A DNA stretch of 64,000 nt, from positions 94,753,104 through 94,817,103 of the forward strand of contig NC_133546.1 of NCBI RefSeq assembly GCF_048773025.1. Direction: 5' to 3'. The notes under the pieces are model-generated. The model was not told the DNA's origin. It was given only the letters and a program-made list of their open reading frames with translations, and did no database searches. The stretch comes from Camelus bactrianus (lineage: Eukaryota; Chordata; Mammalia; Artiodactyla; Camelidae). Below, piece after piece: positions 12,575 to 26,000 of this stretch (position 1 is its first letter; every line of letters starts with the position of its first letter). Made by a program: the position numbers and the translations under genes.

Positions 12575-12760
12575 GTAAGTGTGATCTGGTAAAGGCACAG
12601 GCTCTATAGACAGTGATCCCTGTTTGGATCCTGGCTCCCCTAAGTACTGGAAACATGACCACCCAGAGCCTCAGTTTCTTCAAGTGTTAAGTGGGCTGAT
12701 GGAGCTCACCTCCAAGTGGCCAGGTCAAAATGAGATGGTACGAGTGACTCTCAGGCAGAA
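12575..12760 (+). repeat. MIR SINE fragment
   Basis: Shows the forward MIR order: 'GGCACAGGCTCTATAGACAG', 'GGATCCTGGCTCC', 'GAGCCTCAGTTTCTTCAAG', then 'GTTAAGTGGGCTGATGG'. This matches the MIR core with old-element divergence. Confidence 0.6.
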
Positions 12761-15700
12761 TGCTTGTCAAAATGCTAGTTGCTCTTGCTGCTTTATAATG
12801 TCTCATTAGGTAATTCCGTTGTCCAGTGGCTTGCGAATACCTCCTCATTTGATTTAAAAAAAATAGCATGCCCTAAAAATTTTAAAAATAAAGAATGAAG
12901 ATTTACTGATTAATGCTGGGTGTATATTTATAGGTCATTTATTAAAAAAAATGTAGGAGTTCTCTAAAGAGAATTTATTCTGTGTGCCTAGAATAAGATT
13001 CAGTTAAAAATGATTTTCCTTTAAATGCTTTTCAGAAATTTTCTGTGATATTTTTCTTGAATAGTAGTTGAAGATTTCTGAGGAGGTTTTACATTTAGAA
13101 AAGTTTATTCTTGTAATAATTGACACGTTAAATAAATGATTCAAACCCTGGACAGCATAAAGCCCTGGCTTTTTTTTTTTTAATATATATAATTTTGGTG
13201 GTTAGTGCTATGACATATTATTATTTATTAACGGTTTTGATTTTGCTTCTGGGTTGTCCTAGGTTTCGGCGCATGTGCCTTGGAGGGTCTCTCGGGCAAA
13301 GATGCTTTTTTAAGAAGGTTGTCATTGTAAATGCTCTCAAGAGGATTAAACAAATTCCACAGCAAATAAATGAACATGTTTGGAAGGTTTTCCACCCTCA
13401 TGTAATTTCCAGAAAACACACATGATTCACTTGCTAAACCAAACACACAGGTACAGTAATGAGCCTGGCTCACATGACTGGACAGCACGGAGGGAGCCTC
13501 ATCTATTGGCGTGGGTTACGCTGCAGGAAGCGCAACTGAAATTTTAATTAGAATTTATTTCCAGCGAGTGCTGATTCCGCGTTTTTCTCCCCAAATTAAG
13601 GAAGCGCCCTCTTTGCCTGGCCATCAGTCTGCAAAGCCACACGGATCACACACTCCCCTGTTCATCAGAAGGCTGGTGGAGTCAGTTTGCTTGGACACAC
13701 TTAGCTACACTCGCAGCGGGGATCATCAGTCTCTTCTGTGTGTTCACCTCCACGTGCAGGGGAGAAAATCGACTTTTGCTGCCGACAAACGCTAATTGAC
13801 TACCAGTTGTTTCAGAGGGACTGTGATGTTGAAAACTGGTGTCCCTTTCATTTTGATATGTTGGATGCTGACAAATTGCACGGCCACACCCCCACTGTAA
13901 GTACACCCACCAGGGAGGGTGTCGGAGTTTGAATCTGTGTGTTTTAGTATTCAGATCCTGGCACTGGTCAGCTTTCAGTGTTCTCGCTGGGTTTGGGAGA
14001 CTATTTCTCAAACGATTTCTTTGGCTACCAATAAATTTGCAAAGCCGTCTCCTTCAGTGGAGTTCCGATGAGTTGAGTTGGGAGGGGCATGTGAAATTGA
14101 GGAGGGCAGAGATGTGCAATGAAAACTAGCCACCATCTGGTTACCTCTCATTTTTTATGGGCCAAAGATGCTTGTCTTCTTTTCTTTCCTCCTCCATCCA
14201 TCCCTTCAGGTCAGGGAGTCGTCTTCAAGAATTTCATCCTAAAATGTAAAGTAATGATGAAGGCACTGTGTTTCTTTGGTTGATTTTATTTGATTTGCGT
14301 TCATTGTTAAAGATTTTCTGGTGAGGTTCTTATGAGCTCTTAAAAGCTGGAAGAGCTGCACATCCAAGGAGAGAAAGTCAGAGGAACGAGTCAGCGGCCC
14401 CTGTGAGGTCTGCGGGACGAAGGCAGGAGGTGGGGCAGAGGCAGCACCGTGGCCTCTCCTGCAGCCCTGAGGGCAACGTGCGCATGTAAAGCCAGCGTCT
14501 CTTGTCACCATGTGTTCTAACAGGACTCCCACTAAAGGAATGCGAGATTTGGGGAGGCCTTACCTTTTACCCTCTGGTCAAACATCTTTAATGCTGACTG
14601 TATTTATTCAAGATGACACAGAGATCACCTGCAGAGCGTGAGGGAGTGGTGCTTGCTTCCTGTCTTGCCCGCCCCAGGCTCACTCATCAGATACCTGATT
14701 CTCGCAGGCACTGCCATGCCCGTTGGGGGAGCTCTGCTCCTGGGGGTTTCTGCTCCTGTGGGGGGAGCTCTGCTCCTCGGGGAGCTGGGCACTGGAGTGC
14801 GCACATTGGAGCCGGTCGCACCAGCGCTGATACCTCTCTACGTTTTGTGCCTTTTGTGTAAGTAGTATAGGTGGGATCCAGAGTCTTCCTGTGTCTACGG
14901 AGCTCTCCAGCAAAGCCAACTTGGAGGAAAGAAAGAAAATGCCTACTGTTCCATGACTGTGTCCTAAGGGTTTAAAGCTCATGCAGAGCACACGTGAGAT
15001 CTCATTCAGTAAATACTCTGGGGTCTTTTCTCTGACTTGTCATGAATTTGGCATTCTCTTAATGTTATTTCTCTTAAAACATGTCTAAGCAACCATTTTT
15101 GTGTGATGGTTATTGTGCGTAAGTGTCCTGAAGAAGCTGTTGTGGCTGGAAGTGTGGGCATCAGTGGTACCAGAATGTTTGGTTCCCCTGGGGGCTGCCC
15201 GAGCTCCACACCATTTGTTACCAGCAGTCTTTCAGATTGCATCTTATTCCAGAGCTCACTGGGGCTCCCATCTCTCACTACGTATCTTGAGAGAATATTT
15301 GTTCAGAGGGTAGGGGACAGGATGCTTCCAAGTCTGGGTTCTGGGGTTCCCTGTCTAAAGGTGGCACTGGCACAAATCCTTTATTCATGGAGTAATGAAG
15401 CCCCCCAGTCTCGTGACTAATTGGGACTCCCTGTCCTTCTTCATGTTTGGAGACGGAGGGCTTGGGTTAGGCCCCCAAACCTGTTTTGGTGAGCTTTCAG
15501 CCCTATCACACTAACTGTGTTGTCCCGTTTCAGTCACATGACTTTGATTTTTGCAGGTAGGTGTGACTCCTGGACAGTGCCTGGGACTTCCAGGTTTCGC
15601 CTACAGTAGGGACACTGAAGAAAGTTCACCCTATATTGTGTGTTCGGGGGCCTCGAGGACAAGTAGGGACCCACAGACAGATATCTGGATGGGTGGTGAT

Positions 15701-18534
15701 CAGGCCCGAGTCTTGGAAGAACAGAGATTCCATTACTGTTTTAACAGTGAAATTGAGGGAGTCATTCTGGAAGGTCTGATGCAACTGAGATTAAAATTAT
15801 TATATGGTTTTATTGTTAGCAGGAGTGGTTTTTAACCCTTAGACCCAGTCCCCCCTATTTATAATAAATATTTTGTAACATTTCTTTTCTGGTGCCCGGA
15901 AGTGAACGTCATAGAAAATGTAACCTAACTATAAATATGATAAACAAATAGTTAGATGGAAAGATGTGGTGCCTAAATTCTTATATTATGGGGCATTTTA
16001 TATTCTATGCTAATTAGTGACCTCTCAGGACAAAAGGCACATACAAAGGGAGTCACTTCTAATAAACTATTTTTTCAAGCCTTACCTAAATGGGAAACAA
16101 GTGGCTTCAGAATGTTGGAGCACCTCCCATGTCCCCGGGGAAATCTCCTTGTCAGAATTACAATTGCTGATGGTGTCCTGTGCTAAGTGCAAGCAAATGC
16201 GGTTCGGAAGCTACCCGGAGGCTGACTACTGGGATTCCTTCTCCGTCGCAGCAGTGAGGGAGCCTTGCCTTTCCTGACCTCAACCACAGAGGCGATTTTG
16301 TATCTCTGAAAACTGCCATACCAGTGTTTATCACAACCCTCACAAGATACATTGAATAAAGTAGAAAACTTTAAGTGTCTCCTTTAGGATAGAAATAGGG
16401 TATAAAGAAATAAATTAAAAATTCTAGTGCCCGAATAAGTGCTACATTACACTGGCTGCATCGTAAGGTTAGAAAACTACATTACCGCTTTACATACCAC
16501 ATCTTGCAGTTAGATTTTATTTATTTTTTTTTCCCTAAAGAAAAAACAATCATTTGATGAGTTCTTGTGTCAGAGGTGACGAGCAGAAAGCAAGTGTAAA
16601 ACCAGGAATCGTGGTGCTGGTTAGTCTAAGACCATCTACGTCACTGTGCAGATCATCTTTACTCATTTTACTGCACTTTTTAGAATCACCTTCTCACTTG
16701 GAAAAACCCCTGTGTCAGTTGGATTTGTTAGTAAAACAATTCTTTTTCTTACCTAGAACATCAGTGATGTTTTCAAGATGATAAAAAAATTTGCCCATGG
16801 AATTTAAACAGTTGCTTGTTCTCGTAACTCATGGCTCACGGTCTCGTATTTGTCACAATTGGAACTGTGTTTTCTTTCTGCAAATTCTCATTGCTTTGGT
16901 GACGCAGGGACACTTGTCCTTACTGGATGGAGTATGATAGTAATTTTTTGCATTCTCTCCCTAAATCTGGAGTCCTGTGTTATGTTTCCTGTTAACTTAA
17001 AAAATAGGAATATTGTTGTTTACCTAAATATCTAACCTCACACCAGTGGTGCATATCAAATTGGTCCAAATAGGAATTCCAATATTAAATGAGACAGTAA
17101 TTTCACAACCCACTTTTCCAAAAATTTGGATTGATGGTTCAATTATACCAGGGACATTAGCTGTTTTAATTGAATCAATCATTGCTTTCTTCAATAAAAT
17201 TTTCCATTCCATCTGCTCTTTTGGTTTATTGTTCTTCAGTGTTTCATTTGCTTTCTTTCCCAAAAATATATGATTTTGGCTTTTGTCATTGAAAATCCTT
17301 GCTGGTTTTGCTACCTCATGCTGGAGAGGAAGGCTTGTGACTGTTTTATAGTCACTGGTTTCATGGTTGTATGAGTGCTTAATGCCACGTTGCAGGGGTG
17401 TGGAGACCTAATGAATTGTGTACATAAAAGGCTTATTATACACTGAGTGCAGGGTTAGTGTTCGCAGCCCATGTCATCAGTATCATAATTAATCCATTAC
17501 AATCATCCTCTATTAATCAGTGTTATCCTTCTAACGTCTCCAGGAGAGGAAATGTAGTAGTCTAAATGCAAATCTTTGCCAAATTTTGTCAATTCATAAC
17601 ATTTAAAGCTTTGCTGTCAATAGGACTGTGTGCTTTCTGTCCCTAATTCTGCTTCTCCTGACCCAGGACGCGGTCTCCACAGCTGATGATCCGTGAGACA
17701 CTGGATTCGTGAACCCATGGCTCTGTGTGTTCTGAGACATCTGGGGACTTCAACACTGTTTTAGGGTCTTTGGTTCCCACCTCTTCATAGCATTGCTGAG
17801 ATGAGATCTGTGGGTTCACCCTCATTCTTGAGTGTATTGTGCATTTTTTCTAGAACCAACACACGCCACCGTGGCAGCACTGCTTTGACCACGTGCTGGG
17901 GCAGCGTGTGCTTGTCTGTTCTTGGGTTTAAATTTTCTGTTCTAATTTCTATAATGGGGTATATTGACAGATACACTCCATGTAAACAGAAGCTCTGTGG
18001 GGTTTTCAGCAACTTCTAAGAACATAAATATTCCTGAAGCAGCTAATCTTCCTCCCAACAAGTGAGGAGCAAGCCGGCAAGTCCTGGGGGCCTGTGGCGG
18101 CCAAGCTGTGCAGCCCAGGCTGCTCACCGAGGAACAAGGAGTAAATCTTAAAAACCTACTTCCATGCTGTCTTTCACAGAATCTCAGAAATGAACGTTTT
18201 AATATCTAAAGAGGGGTGATTTTTTAAAATAAATTCTTTATTTTTTTCCTTTTTCAGTTTTGTTAGGTAGAATTTTTACAGTTGAAATTCACATACACAT
18301 ATTGCATGCAAATACATGTATAGAGCATACTGCATTTTTTGTTTACATATATGTACTAATTATTGTTTCTAAGAACAGATTAGAGCTTTAGATTTTTAAA
18401 ATTAGTTACCAGAGTTTTAAGGACATCTACAAAAGAATAAACAGAATATGGTAATCCAATCACAAAGGACAGTCAGATGTGCTTGCATATATTCAAGAAA
18501 TCAAAACAATATTTAGTTCATTTGTGGTCTTATT
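12761..18534. other. Non-coding, no recognised gene
   Basis: Unique-looking sequence of varying composition. The 13500-13930 and 14340-14840 parts are richer in CpG and GC than their surroundings. The latter includes two copies of 'GGGGAGCTCTGCTCCT' about 40 bp apart. A minus-strand open frame at 17024-17263 (79 codons) and a 94-codon frame at 15551-15835 have no family I recognise. No exon pair, RNA gene or promoter can be supported. Confidence 0.45.
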
Positions 18535-18760
18535 ATTATTGCTATTAATTTTAGATTCCCCATAAATGAAGTCATATGACATTTTTCTTTCTCTTTCCAC
18601 CCCACTTCACTTAGAATGACAGTCTTCAGGTCCATCCATATTGCTGCAAATGGCATCTTTTATGGCTGAGTAGTATTCCATTGTATATATGTATCACCTC
18701 GTCTTTATCCAGTCATGTGCTGATGGACATTTGTGTTGTTTACATGTTCCCTGTTCTATG
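18535..18760 (-). mobile_element. L1 LINE 3' fragment (minus strand)
   Basis: Contains the reverse complement of the well-known L1 ORF2 3' end: 'CCATCCATATTGCTGCAAAT', 'GGCTGAGTAGTATTCCATTG' and 'CAGTCATGTGCTGATGGACA'. The element is 5'-truncated. The AT-rich sequence to its left may include more of its 3' UTR, but I could not match it. Confidence 0.8.
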
Positions 18761-20959
18761 TCCCTTCTGGCAACAATTACGGATTTTAAATATTTTCCAG
18801 CTTAAAATCCTTCCTGAAGGAGATGTGGTAACTGGAATCAAAAACAGTTACAGCACAGGGTTGTGTGTGATGGGCCCTGGGGGCTTGGTAGGAAGGTTGG
18901 CAGAAAGGATTTCAGATTCTGATCAAATGAGTCCTCCTCTTGTAGCCCTGCTGACCGCCTCTCTCACGGCCTGCCCTACAAGTCTGACCAGTCCCTTCTG
19001 TGAATCCTACTGTATTGTGCACAAATTTTGTCCAATTGGTGTCATCCAATAGGGACCTTAAGTGAGGCACCCAAGCTCCTGTGTTGATTTCTTCCATCAG
19101 CCCTTAAATTCCTTGGGAGCCAGGACTGTCTCATTGCCCCAAGGATCCCTAATTCCTAGTGAGATGCCTGATAAAGCTGATACTTAACAAGCACATGGGT
19201 CAAATGGAAAAACCTGATCAAAAAAAGGCCCTCATTTTTCAGACATGCCTACTTGAACACATAGTGTAAAATGGCATGTCTTCTTGGATTTGCTGTCAAA
19301 TACTTCAACAAAGGACAAATAAAAGAACAAAGGTCTGAATAAAGGAAATATGGAAAAGTTTGTGAATTCCTTAATCTGGGTGATGGGTGATTGTACTATA
19401 CTTACTGATGTATACATAAGTTAGTTTATAATTTTACTGTCATTAGCTGAATGGCAAGTATTAATACGTATTAATTGAAATCCTTAGAACTGAATAAACT
19501 TACCCCACACAAAATCATTAATATCCTAGTAGTTTGTCTTTCAGAAATCTTTTCCCACAAAGACAGGAAAAAAGGGAAAGGCAGATCCGTGGAGTATTTC
19601 CACGTTGTCAAAAGACCAAAGGCTGATACAAAAGAAGAGATTGTAAAAAAGATAAAGAGGCTGAAATTAATGTCCGGAAAACCTAGCTAACAATCCTAAA
19701 TGGCCAAACATAACTAACCTCAGCACTGCTGCATCAAGAATTGGGCAAATAGCACCTAGTGGATTTTTTTTTTAATAAATAAATAATGATCCAGTTCCTA
19801 CCACAGGCAATTATGAGAAGACTGAGTATAAGTTCTAACACCAACTAGTGTACAAATCATAATTTCTAATTGATTCAAACTGCTTCTTCTATAAAATTTG
19901 AATCTTTTTATACTTAAGACAGATTTGTGGCCTATGACCTAGTGATAAAATTTTCAACTGGCTTGTATTAAAAAATTTCACCATAGTGAGAGTTTATTAC
20001 ATCAAGTATTCCTTTTTGGGAAACCCATGTGCCTTGTTACCATCTTTCATAAGATTTCCTGTGGAAAATTCAATCCTTCATTCAGGAAAAGGCTGAGCAA
20101 TATATTTCATGGAAAACCTTCATAAACTGCAACACAAGAAAATGAAAATGAAAGTGAGCAGCCCGTGAAGCCGGCAGACACACAGCGGACGGCTGTGTTC
20201 CCGCCTCGTATTTCTGTAACCAGCAGGGAAAATGTGCATTTCAAGAAATAGACATAAACACATTTCAGGACCTGAGCACACAGTTTCCCTTTCAGGGTTT
20301 AGTGGGCTTCCATTTAATTCTATGAGAAATGTTTAAAACAACAGAACAACAGCTGAGTTAGGGTTTAAAGTAACTATTATGTCTTAGTGAAAATAAAGCC
20401 AACTGATAGTTATCATTTTTACTTTATTTAATCTCACTCTCTTACTTTACCTCCCCAACCTCCTCCACAAAATGATGGTGAACATCCCCTCCTGTGTCAG
20501 AAGGCTAAGTAGAAAGTACCAATCAAACGGAGGTGTGCTTTGTTGTTTATTTTTCAAAACAAACAAGTTTCATTCATATGATTTAATAATTAAGATCTGA
20601 AACAAAGTCTACTCAATAAATGGAAGCCAACACATGTCATCATAGCTGCTCATCAGGTTTGGCCCCACGTTACACACTTTTACATGGACATGTGCCATGT
20701 GCTGTCATGGGAAACGGTGAGTGGGGACAGGGCCTCTGCTCTCACAGGGCACACAGCCTGGTGGGGGAAGTGGTGTTCAATCATTGCCCTTTTTTTAATG
20801 TACTTACAAATTATGGGAAATGCTATTTAAAAAGAACAAAATGGGTCAATGAAAGTGAAAAATACAAGGACAGTATTTAGGCTGAGGGAAGACAGGGAAC
20901 CTCTTTGAAGAGCTGACACTCCACTGAGACACAAAGGACAACTCCGGTGCAGCAGGTGA
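18761..20959. other. Non-coding, no recognised gene
   Basis: No coding exon can be supported. A 71-codon open frame at 19475-19690 is lysine-rich at its end and is preceded by a pyrimidine-AG at about 19542, but it matches nothing I know. An interferon-response-element-like purine run lies at 20138-20157 (see findings). Confidence 0.4.
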
Positions 20960-21935
20960 AGGGCAGGGACACATTGATAAAGGGCTGATATCCAGAATAT
21001 ACCAAAATCTCTTTAAACTCAACAAGAAGGATGAACAACCTGATTAAAAAATGAGCAAAATTCCTGACACAGATCTCATCAAAGAAAAAATCTAGATGCC
21101 AAAGAAGTCTATGGAAAGATGCTCCACAGCATCTGTCATCAAGGGGATGCAGACTGAAACAGCGAGGTACCACTGCACACCTGTCAGAACTGCCAAAACG
21201 CAGAACACTGACAGCACCGAATGCTGGTGAGGATGTGGAGCGTCAGGAATTCTCATGCATTGCTGGTGGGAATGTAAAATGGCCCAGATACTTTGGAAGA
21301 CGTTCTGGCAATTTTTTACAAAACTAAACGTACTCCTAACACATGATCCGGCAACTGTGCTCCTTGGTGTTTACTCGACGAAATGGAAACTTATGTCCAC
21401 ACACAAAACTGCATACAGATGTTAATAGCAGCTTTATTCATAATCACCAGAACTCAGAAACAACTAAGCTGTTCTTCAGTAGGTGAATGGATTAACTGTG
21501 GTCCAGCCAGAAAATGGACTATTATTTGGTGCTAAAATGAAATGAGTTATCAAGGCATGGAAAGACATGGAGGAACCTTAAATGCATATTACTAAGGGAA
21601 AGAAGCCAATCTGGGAAGGTTCCGCAACTGTCTGATTCCAACTGTATGGTGTTCTGGGAAAGGGAAAACCACAGAGACTAAAAGATCAGTGGCTGTCAGA
21701 GTCTAGAGGGGAAGGAGCAATGAATGAGGTGCAGCACGGAGCATTTTAAGGTCACTAAGACAGACTACTCTGTATGATGCTGTGACGGTGGATACATGTC
21801 ATTGCACATCTGTCCAAACCCACAGAGTGCACACCACCAAGTGTAAATCCTAGTGTCAAGTCTGGGCTCTGGGTGATGATGACGTGTCAGTGCAGGTTCA
21901 CCCATTGTCGCAAATGCATGCTCTGTTGCAGGCGT
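20960..21935 (+). mobile_element. Old L1 (L1M-type) ORF2 3' region and UTR
   Basis: Shows the L1 ORF2 3' order: 'TGATATCCAGAATATA', 'TGATTAAAAAATGAGCAAAA', 'GATGCTCCACAGCATC', 'GCTGGTGAGGATGTGGAG', 'TTGCTGGTGGGAATGTAAAA' and 'AGGTGAATGGATTAACTGTG', followed by an L1M-like 3' UTR. It is 5'-truncated and heavily diverged, with no usable frame. Confidence 0.85.
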
Positions 21936-21999
21936 CAATAGTGAGGAGGCTGTGGGGACAAACTGCAGTTCATACACTGAATCCAGCCCCAGACACCGC

Positions 22000-22150
22000 T
22001 GTTAATAAAGCTCTGTGGGTGTGTGGAATGTCCGGCTGCTCTGGCGTCTGAACAGCAGAGCTGAGCAGCTGCACCAGAGATCAGGAGGTTTGCAGACCCT
22101 GAAATACTTACTCCCAAGCCCTTGACAGAAAAAGTGTGCTGAGCCCTATT
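22000..22150 (-). mobile_element. Probable hAT-family DNA transposon fragment (non-autonomous)
   Basis: Matches the remembered terminal segment of an abundant mammalian hAT/Charlie-like repeat in reverse: 'AATAAAGCTCTGTGGG', 'GAGCTGAGCAGCTGC', 'GTTTGCAGACCCTGAAATAC', then 'GACAGAAAAAGTGTGCTGA'. The subfamily is uncertain, and the far end and target duplication were not identified. Confidence 0.5.
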
Positions 22151-22244
22151 CTAAACGAATCAGAATTCACCCTGATGAGACAGGACAGCAGGGCCCAAAC
22201 CAGGCATGGTTAATGGGACTGAAGCAATGTTTTAGTTCCAACAC

Positions 22245-22458
22245 CTTTGCTGAAGTCCTGCAGATCCAGCGACAGACTGTAGCCAGGAAGCGTCTGCAGA
22301 AGGAGTCGGTAGCAGACCTTCCAGCCAGGCTCCGTAATGCCGGGGGCCGCGCGCTGCACGGGGGCCACCCGCTTGAAGAAGGCGGACTTGCGGTGGAAGC
22401 CGATCAACTCATAGAGCTCGGAGAGGATGCTGCACTGCTGAATTCTCTCCTAGGAATG
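22245..22458 (-). pseudogene. TRAPPC9: TRAPPC9-like exon (decayed duplicate)
   Basis: Read on the minus strand, this block encodes the segment [18 protein letters not shown], followed by a form of '[22 protein letters not shown]'. I recognise this as TRAPPC9 (NIBP), a TRAPPII vesicle-tethering subunit at the Golgi. The downstream edge AAAG|GTGTTG is a possible splice donor, and a CAG acceptor lies at 22459-22461. From that acceptor the frame begins His-Ser-stop: a TAG at 22450-22452 stands where the remembered human protein has LSEEEK. A second AG immediately after the TAG could serve as acceptor and would give an open 205-bp exon starting ERIQ. About 14 of 64 residues differ from the human protein as I recall it, high for a mammalian orthologue. 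It pairs with the block at 46068-46191. It may be a genuine, divergent exon if the inner acceptor is used. Confidence 0.75.
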
Positions 22459-22894
22459 CTGAAGCACAGGGAGAAAAGCAACAAGCATCTGAACGAAACA
22501 TGTAAGTGAAAAAAGACCCTTAAAAAATTTTCCCTTAAAACAGAGACCCAATGACACAGGAAGGAAGAGGAAGGCTGACTTCGTGCACTGATGGGACCGG
22601 ATGCAGAAATGCAGGGAAGCAGCGCTGTGCAGACGCTCCAGACCTCCTCCTGGCCCCACCTTTCCACGTTCTGCCTCTCCTTTTACTAGAAAGGCGCGTA
22701 TTCCCTGAAACAGAGGATTCTGCTACCTAAACATGGGACACAGAGAAGGGAAAGAGGAAAAGGACGGGAAAGTAAAGGAACAACAGTTCATCTACACCCT
22801 AGTGTTTGGGCGGCACTTTCACCAAACACACAACCTCTCAAAGCACAGAGCACACAGTGAGAGGCTGACAGAGTGACTGCGACTTCTGCTCCTT
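22459..22894. other. Putative TRAPPC9-like intron, left edge
   Basis: No further exon is visible. The sequence immediately upstream of the exon (minus sense) is pyrimidine-rich (TTTTCTCCCTGTGCTTCAG), as expected for an acceptor tract. Confidence 0.4.
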
Positions 22895-23085
22895 AAACAC
22901 CAGCTACCTGCCAGCACACGCTGTGCCCGTTACTGAATCATTACAATCATTTCAGAAACTATTACTACCCCGGCTCACAGGCAAGGAAATCTGAATGTCG
23001 GGGAGGATTTATTATCATCCTGGACAAATTCCCACGGCCAAGAAGTGTCAGAGCCTCCGGCAGACCCTGGACTAAAATGCTTCTC
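22895..23085 (-). repeat. MIR SINE fragment
   Basis: Reverse MIR order: 'CAGCTACCTGCCAGCACACG', 'GAATCATTACAATCATTTC', 'CTATTACTACCCCGGCTCAC' and 'GGCAAGGAAATCTGAA', with a degraded remainder. Old and diverged. Confidence 0.6.
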
Positions 23086-26000
23086 ATCACCACGGGCCCT
23101 GAGCCTCAGGCTGAGTCCACGTTAGGTCTGCACGGGCCCAGAGCATAAGTCTGTGGGACAGGGAGTGGTCCCACTTGAAGTGCCAGGCCAAGGCCCTCAG
23201 GAACCTATGTAATGAAACCAAACACCCAAACTGATTTCCAACGCACTTCCCTGTCCGGTAGGACTGCTCAGCACATCTGGCTTATCACCTGTGCACAGGC
23301 TGTGCAAGGGGCCCAGACAGTGACGTGACGTCCCCATGGAAGTGGCTCAGAGACCGCTTCATCACAGGACAGACTCTCTCGGCTTCCAACGTTAACTCTC
23401 CATTCCATTTCCAACTGGAAAGTAAGTTTAGACTTGTTTTCCTCTCCAGAAACAAAGACAGTGGTAACATCAGCGGGAAACTCAAGACTGAGGAAGAGTC
23501 TCTTGGCCATTTGGAAGGATAGGCTGGGGAGGGAACAGAGATAGGATCAGAAAGACCAGTGTTCCAGTCCAAAGTCTGCACATCACTCGCTTTGACAGTT
23601 TCCTTATTAATACAGGTGATAAAATCTAATTATGATTGTTGGGAAAACTAAGTGAAATAACGTATGCCACTAGCATAGGTGTAAAATCCTAAATGAGTGT
23701 TCCAGAAATGGACGTGACCATGGTTAGATACTGTCTGCCAAATCTTGTGTGCTAAGCTCACATCAGCCAGCCAGAGATGTGCCAGAGAATGCCTCAACAG
23801 CCAGCAGCCTTCTCCAACTTGGAAACTCACAGTGTCCGAAGAACAGGCAGCGGTGGATGCTTTGGGACACTCTGGAGGTAGCACTCCAGTGATGACTTTA
23901 AAAAGCTGGGGAGAATTTAGAGGACCATACAGTTCAAATAGAGTAAACTCATTCCATGTCTACAAATATTCATCTGTAACCATGATGATTCAGAGAGGAA
24001 ATACATATTCAAACGTACATCATTTTCCCACATAAGTGCATCAAAACAATTTGGAAAGAATGTAACTTTCTTCTCTAGATCACACAGTGGGGATTACGAG
24101 GTTTGTACTGAAAGCCCTACATGTAAATCATCTGCAAAAGTAACTGGGTCCATTATCAGTCATCATTATTTGAAGGTAAGGATGGAAAAGCACAAAGCCA
24201 AGCTAATACGCTCCGGTATTTTGTTGGGTTATGATGTCACAGCGGAGACGGACAGGTCATCAAGGAACCACTCTGCCGTGATCACGGAGCCAGGGAGCGG
24301 GATGGGCGGAAAGATGTAAGGCGCAGCCGTAGCTGTGCCCGCGCTTCTAGGCAGGTACCCAGTCACTTCGACAAGGTGTCAAAAGTGTATGCCAACGTCC
24401 TCATCACCTGTCATGCATTAAAGAGAAATGGAAACCTGTAAACGGCCAATAACCTCGGTGGGTACACCGTCCAAAGAGCAACGTCACAGTTTGACAACTG
24501 GCCATCCCGGTTCCCTGGGCTTCATTCTTGGAGAACCTTAAAAACCACTCCTCTGTCCTCAAGAAGTGCTGCCTACTTGTCCTATCTTTGGCTCAGGGAT
24601 ACAGCATGTTCACGTGGACTTTAATGTCTGCACAGATTTGACTGTCTTTCTCCAGGTTCACTTGTCCATTCTGAAGAGGCCTGAGTTAAGTCCAAATTCC
24701 ATAAGATCAATTCCCTCCAGTGACATCTCAACGAGCCTGCAATTACAAACCAACTGAACAGGACTGTCCTCAGCTAAAAATATCACCCGCCCTTCACTGC
24801 TTTCTTAATCTCCTGTCCTGGCTAATTGCAACAGACTAACACCACCCTCCACCAAGTTCCCCAACTATGTCAAATAGAAAGTAAGGTCCATGAAAGAGGA
24901 GACAACTCCATAGTCACCTCTGAATTCCTAGCATATATTAATGTCAATAAATAGAACTATGATTATGGCTTATTTCCTTTAAAACCTTTCTGGTTATTTA
25001 AATGAGACCATGGAAGGGAAGTGTTTGGGTCCAGTATCTTGATCCAGAAGACTCTGGAGATCTTTTTTCGGAATGGCTGCCCACTGATTCATTCAAAACA
25101 CAACTTCTCTTTCCGGTAGGAGCTGTGATTTTCTGCCAGGAGTTTGTTGTCACTCTCATGCCAGAACAGATTTAAACTAAATACTTACATTGGATATGTT
25201 ATTTTTCCCCGCTTGCAAAAAAATTGACTTTCCTTACTTCCTTGCCTTGAGGAATGCTTTTTTACTTTTCTTTCTAATTCACCCTTTTATAAAGCAGGAT
25301 TCTCAGGATGTGCTTGGCCTTACATAAGAACAGCCATCCAACTCCCAGTGTGAGAGGCCTGGGGCTCATTTCCTGCCCTCCTGTCAAGGCAACTGAAACT
25401 CAGTTCAGGAGCCAACTGGCCCCCAGGGCTTCTAAGGCTCGTGTATCTCCTAGAATCCCTGCTTTCTGTTTGACTTGGCTTCTGAGGATTTCCCCTCACT
25501 TTCTTGACAATTAGCTGTGCAGCTTGAAAGATGAGGAAGGAAGGTCTTATTTCTTAATCAGCATTTTAAGGAACTTATGTAATGAAGGGTTTCAAGAGTT
25601 TCTAGAACCCTCCATTGCCGAGACAGAAAACACACTAGATATATTCTAAATCGAGCTATCATGTGCATTTTTTATTTGCTTTTGTTTTCTAAACTGCTAA
25701 CAGACATTTTTTAATTAAAAAATAAAATAAGGCCTCAAATAGGATAGAACATTGAAGAGGAAACAAAATTAAAGGGCAAAGACAGAAAAATGATAAGTAC
25801 TCTACAAAGTTAATAGAAAGAATACACTATAGATCAGATCAGCAGTTCTCAGTAACAGCTAATTGAATCCTGACCATGAGGTAAAATGTCTCTCCTGTCA
25901 GGCGACGGCCAACAGAAAACAGAATTAAATCAACCAACTAAAATTCTAAGTCTGGCGAGGTAGAGAAGTCTACCAGCTAAATGTGTTTTCTTCTGGTAAA

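Noticed and set aside
14340-14840. CpG-island promoter
   Set aside because: GC- and CpG-richer than its surroundings but short and without a downstream exon I could identify.
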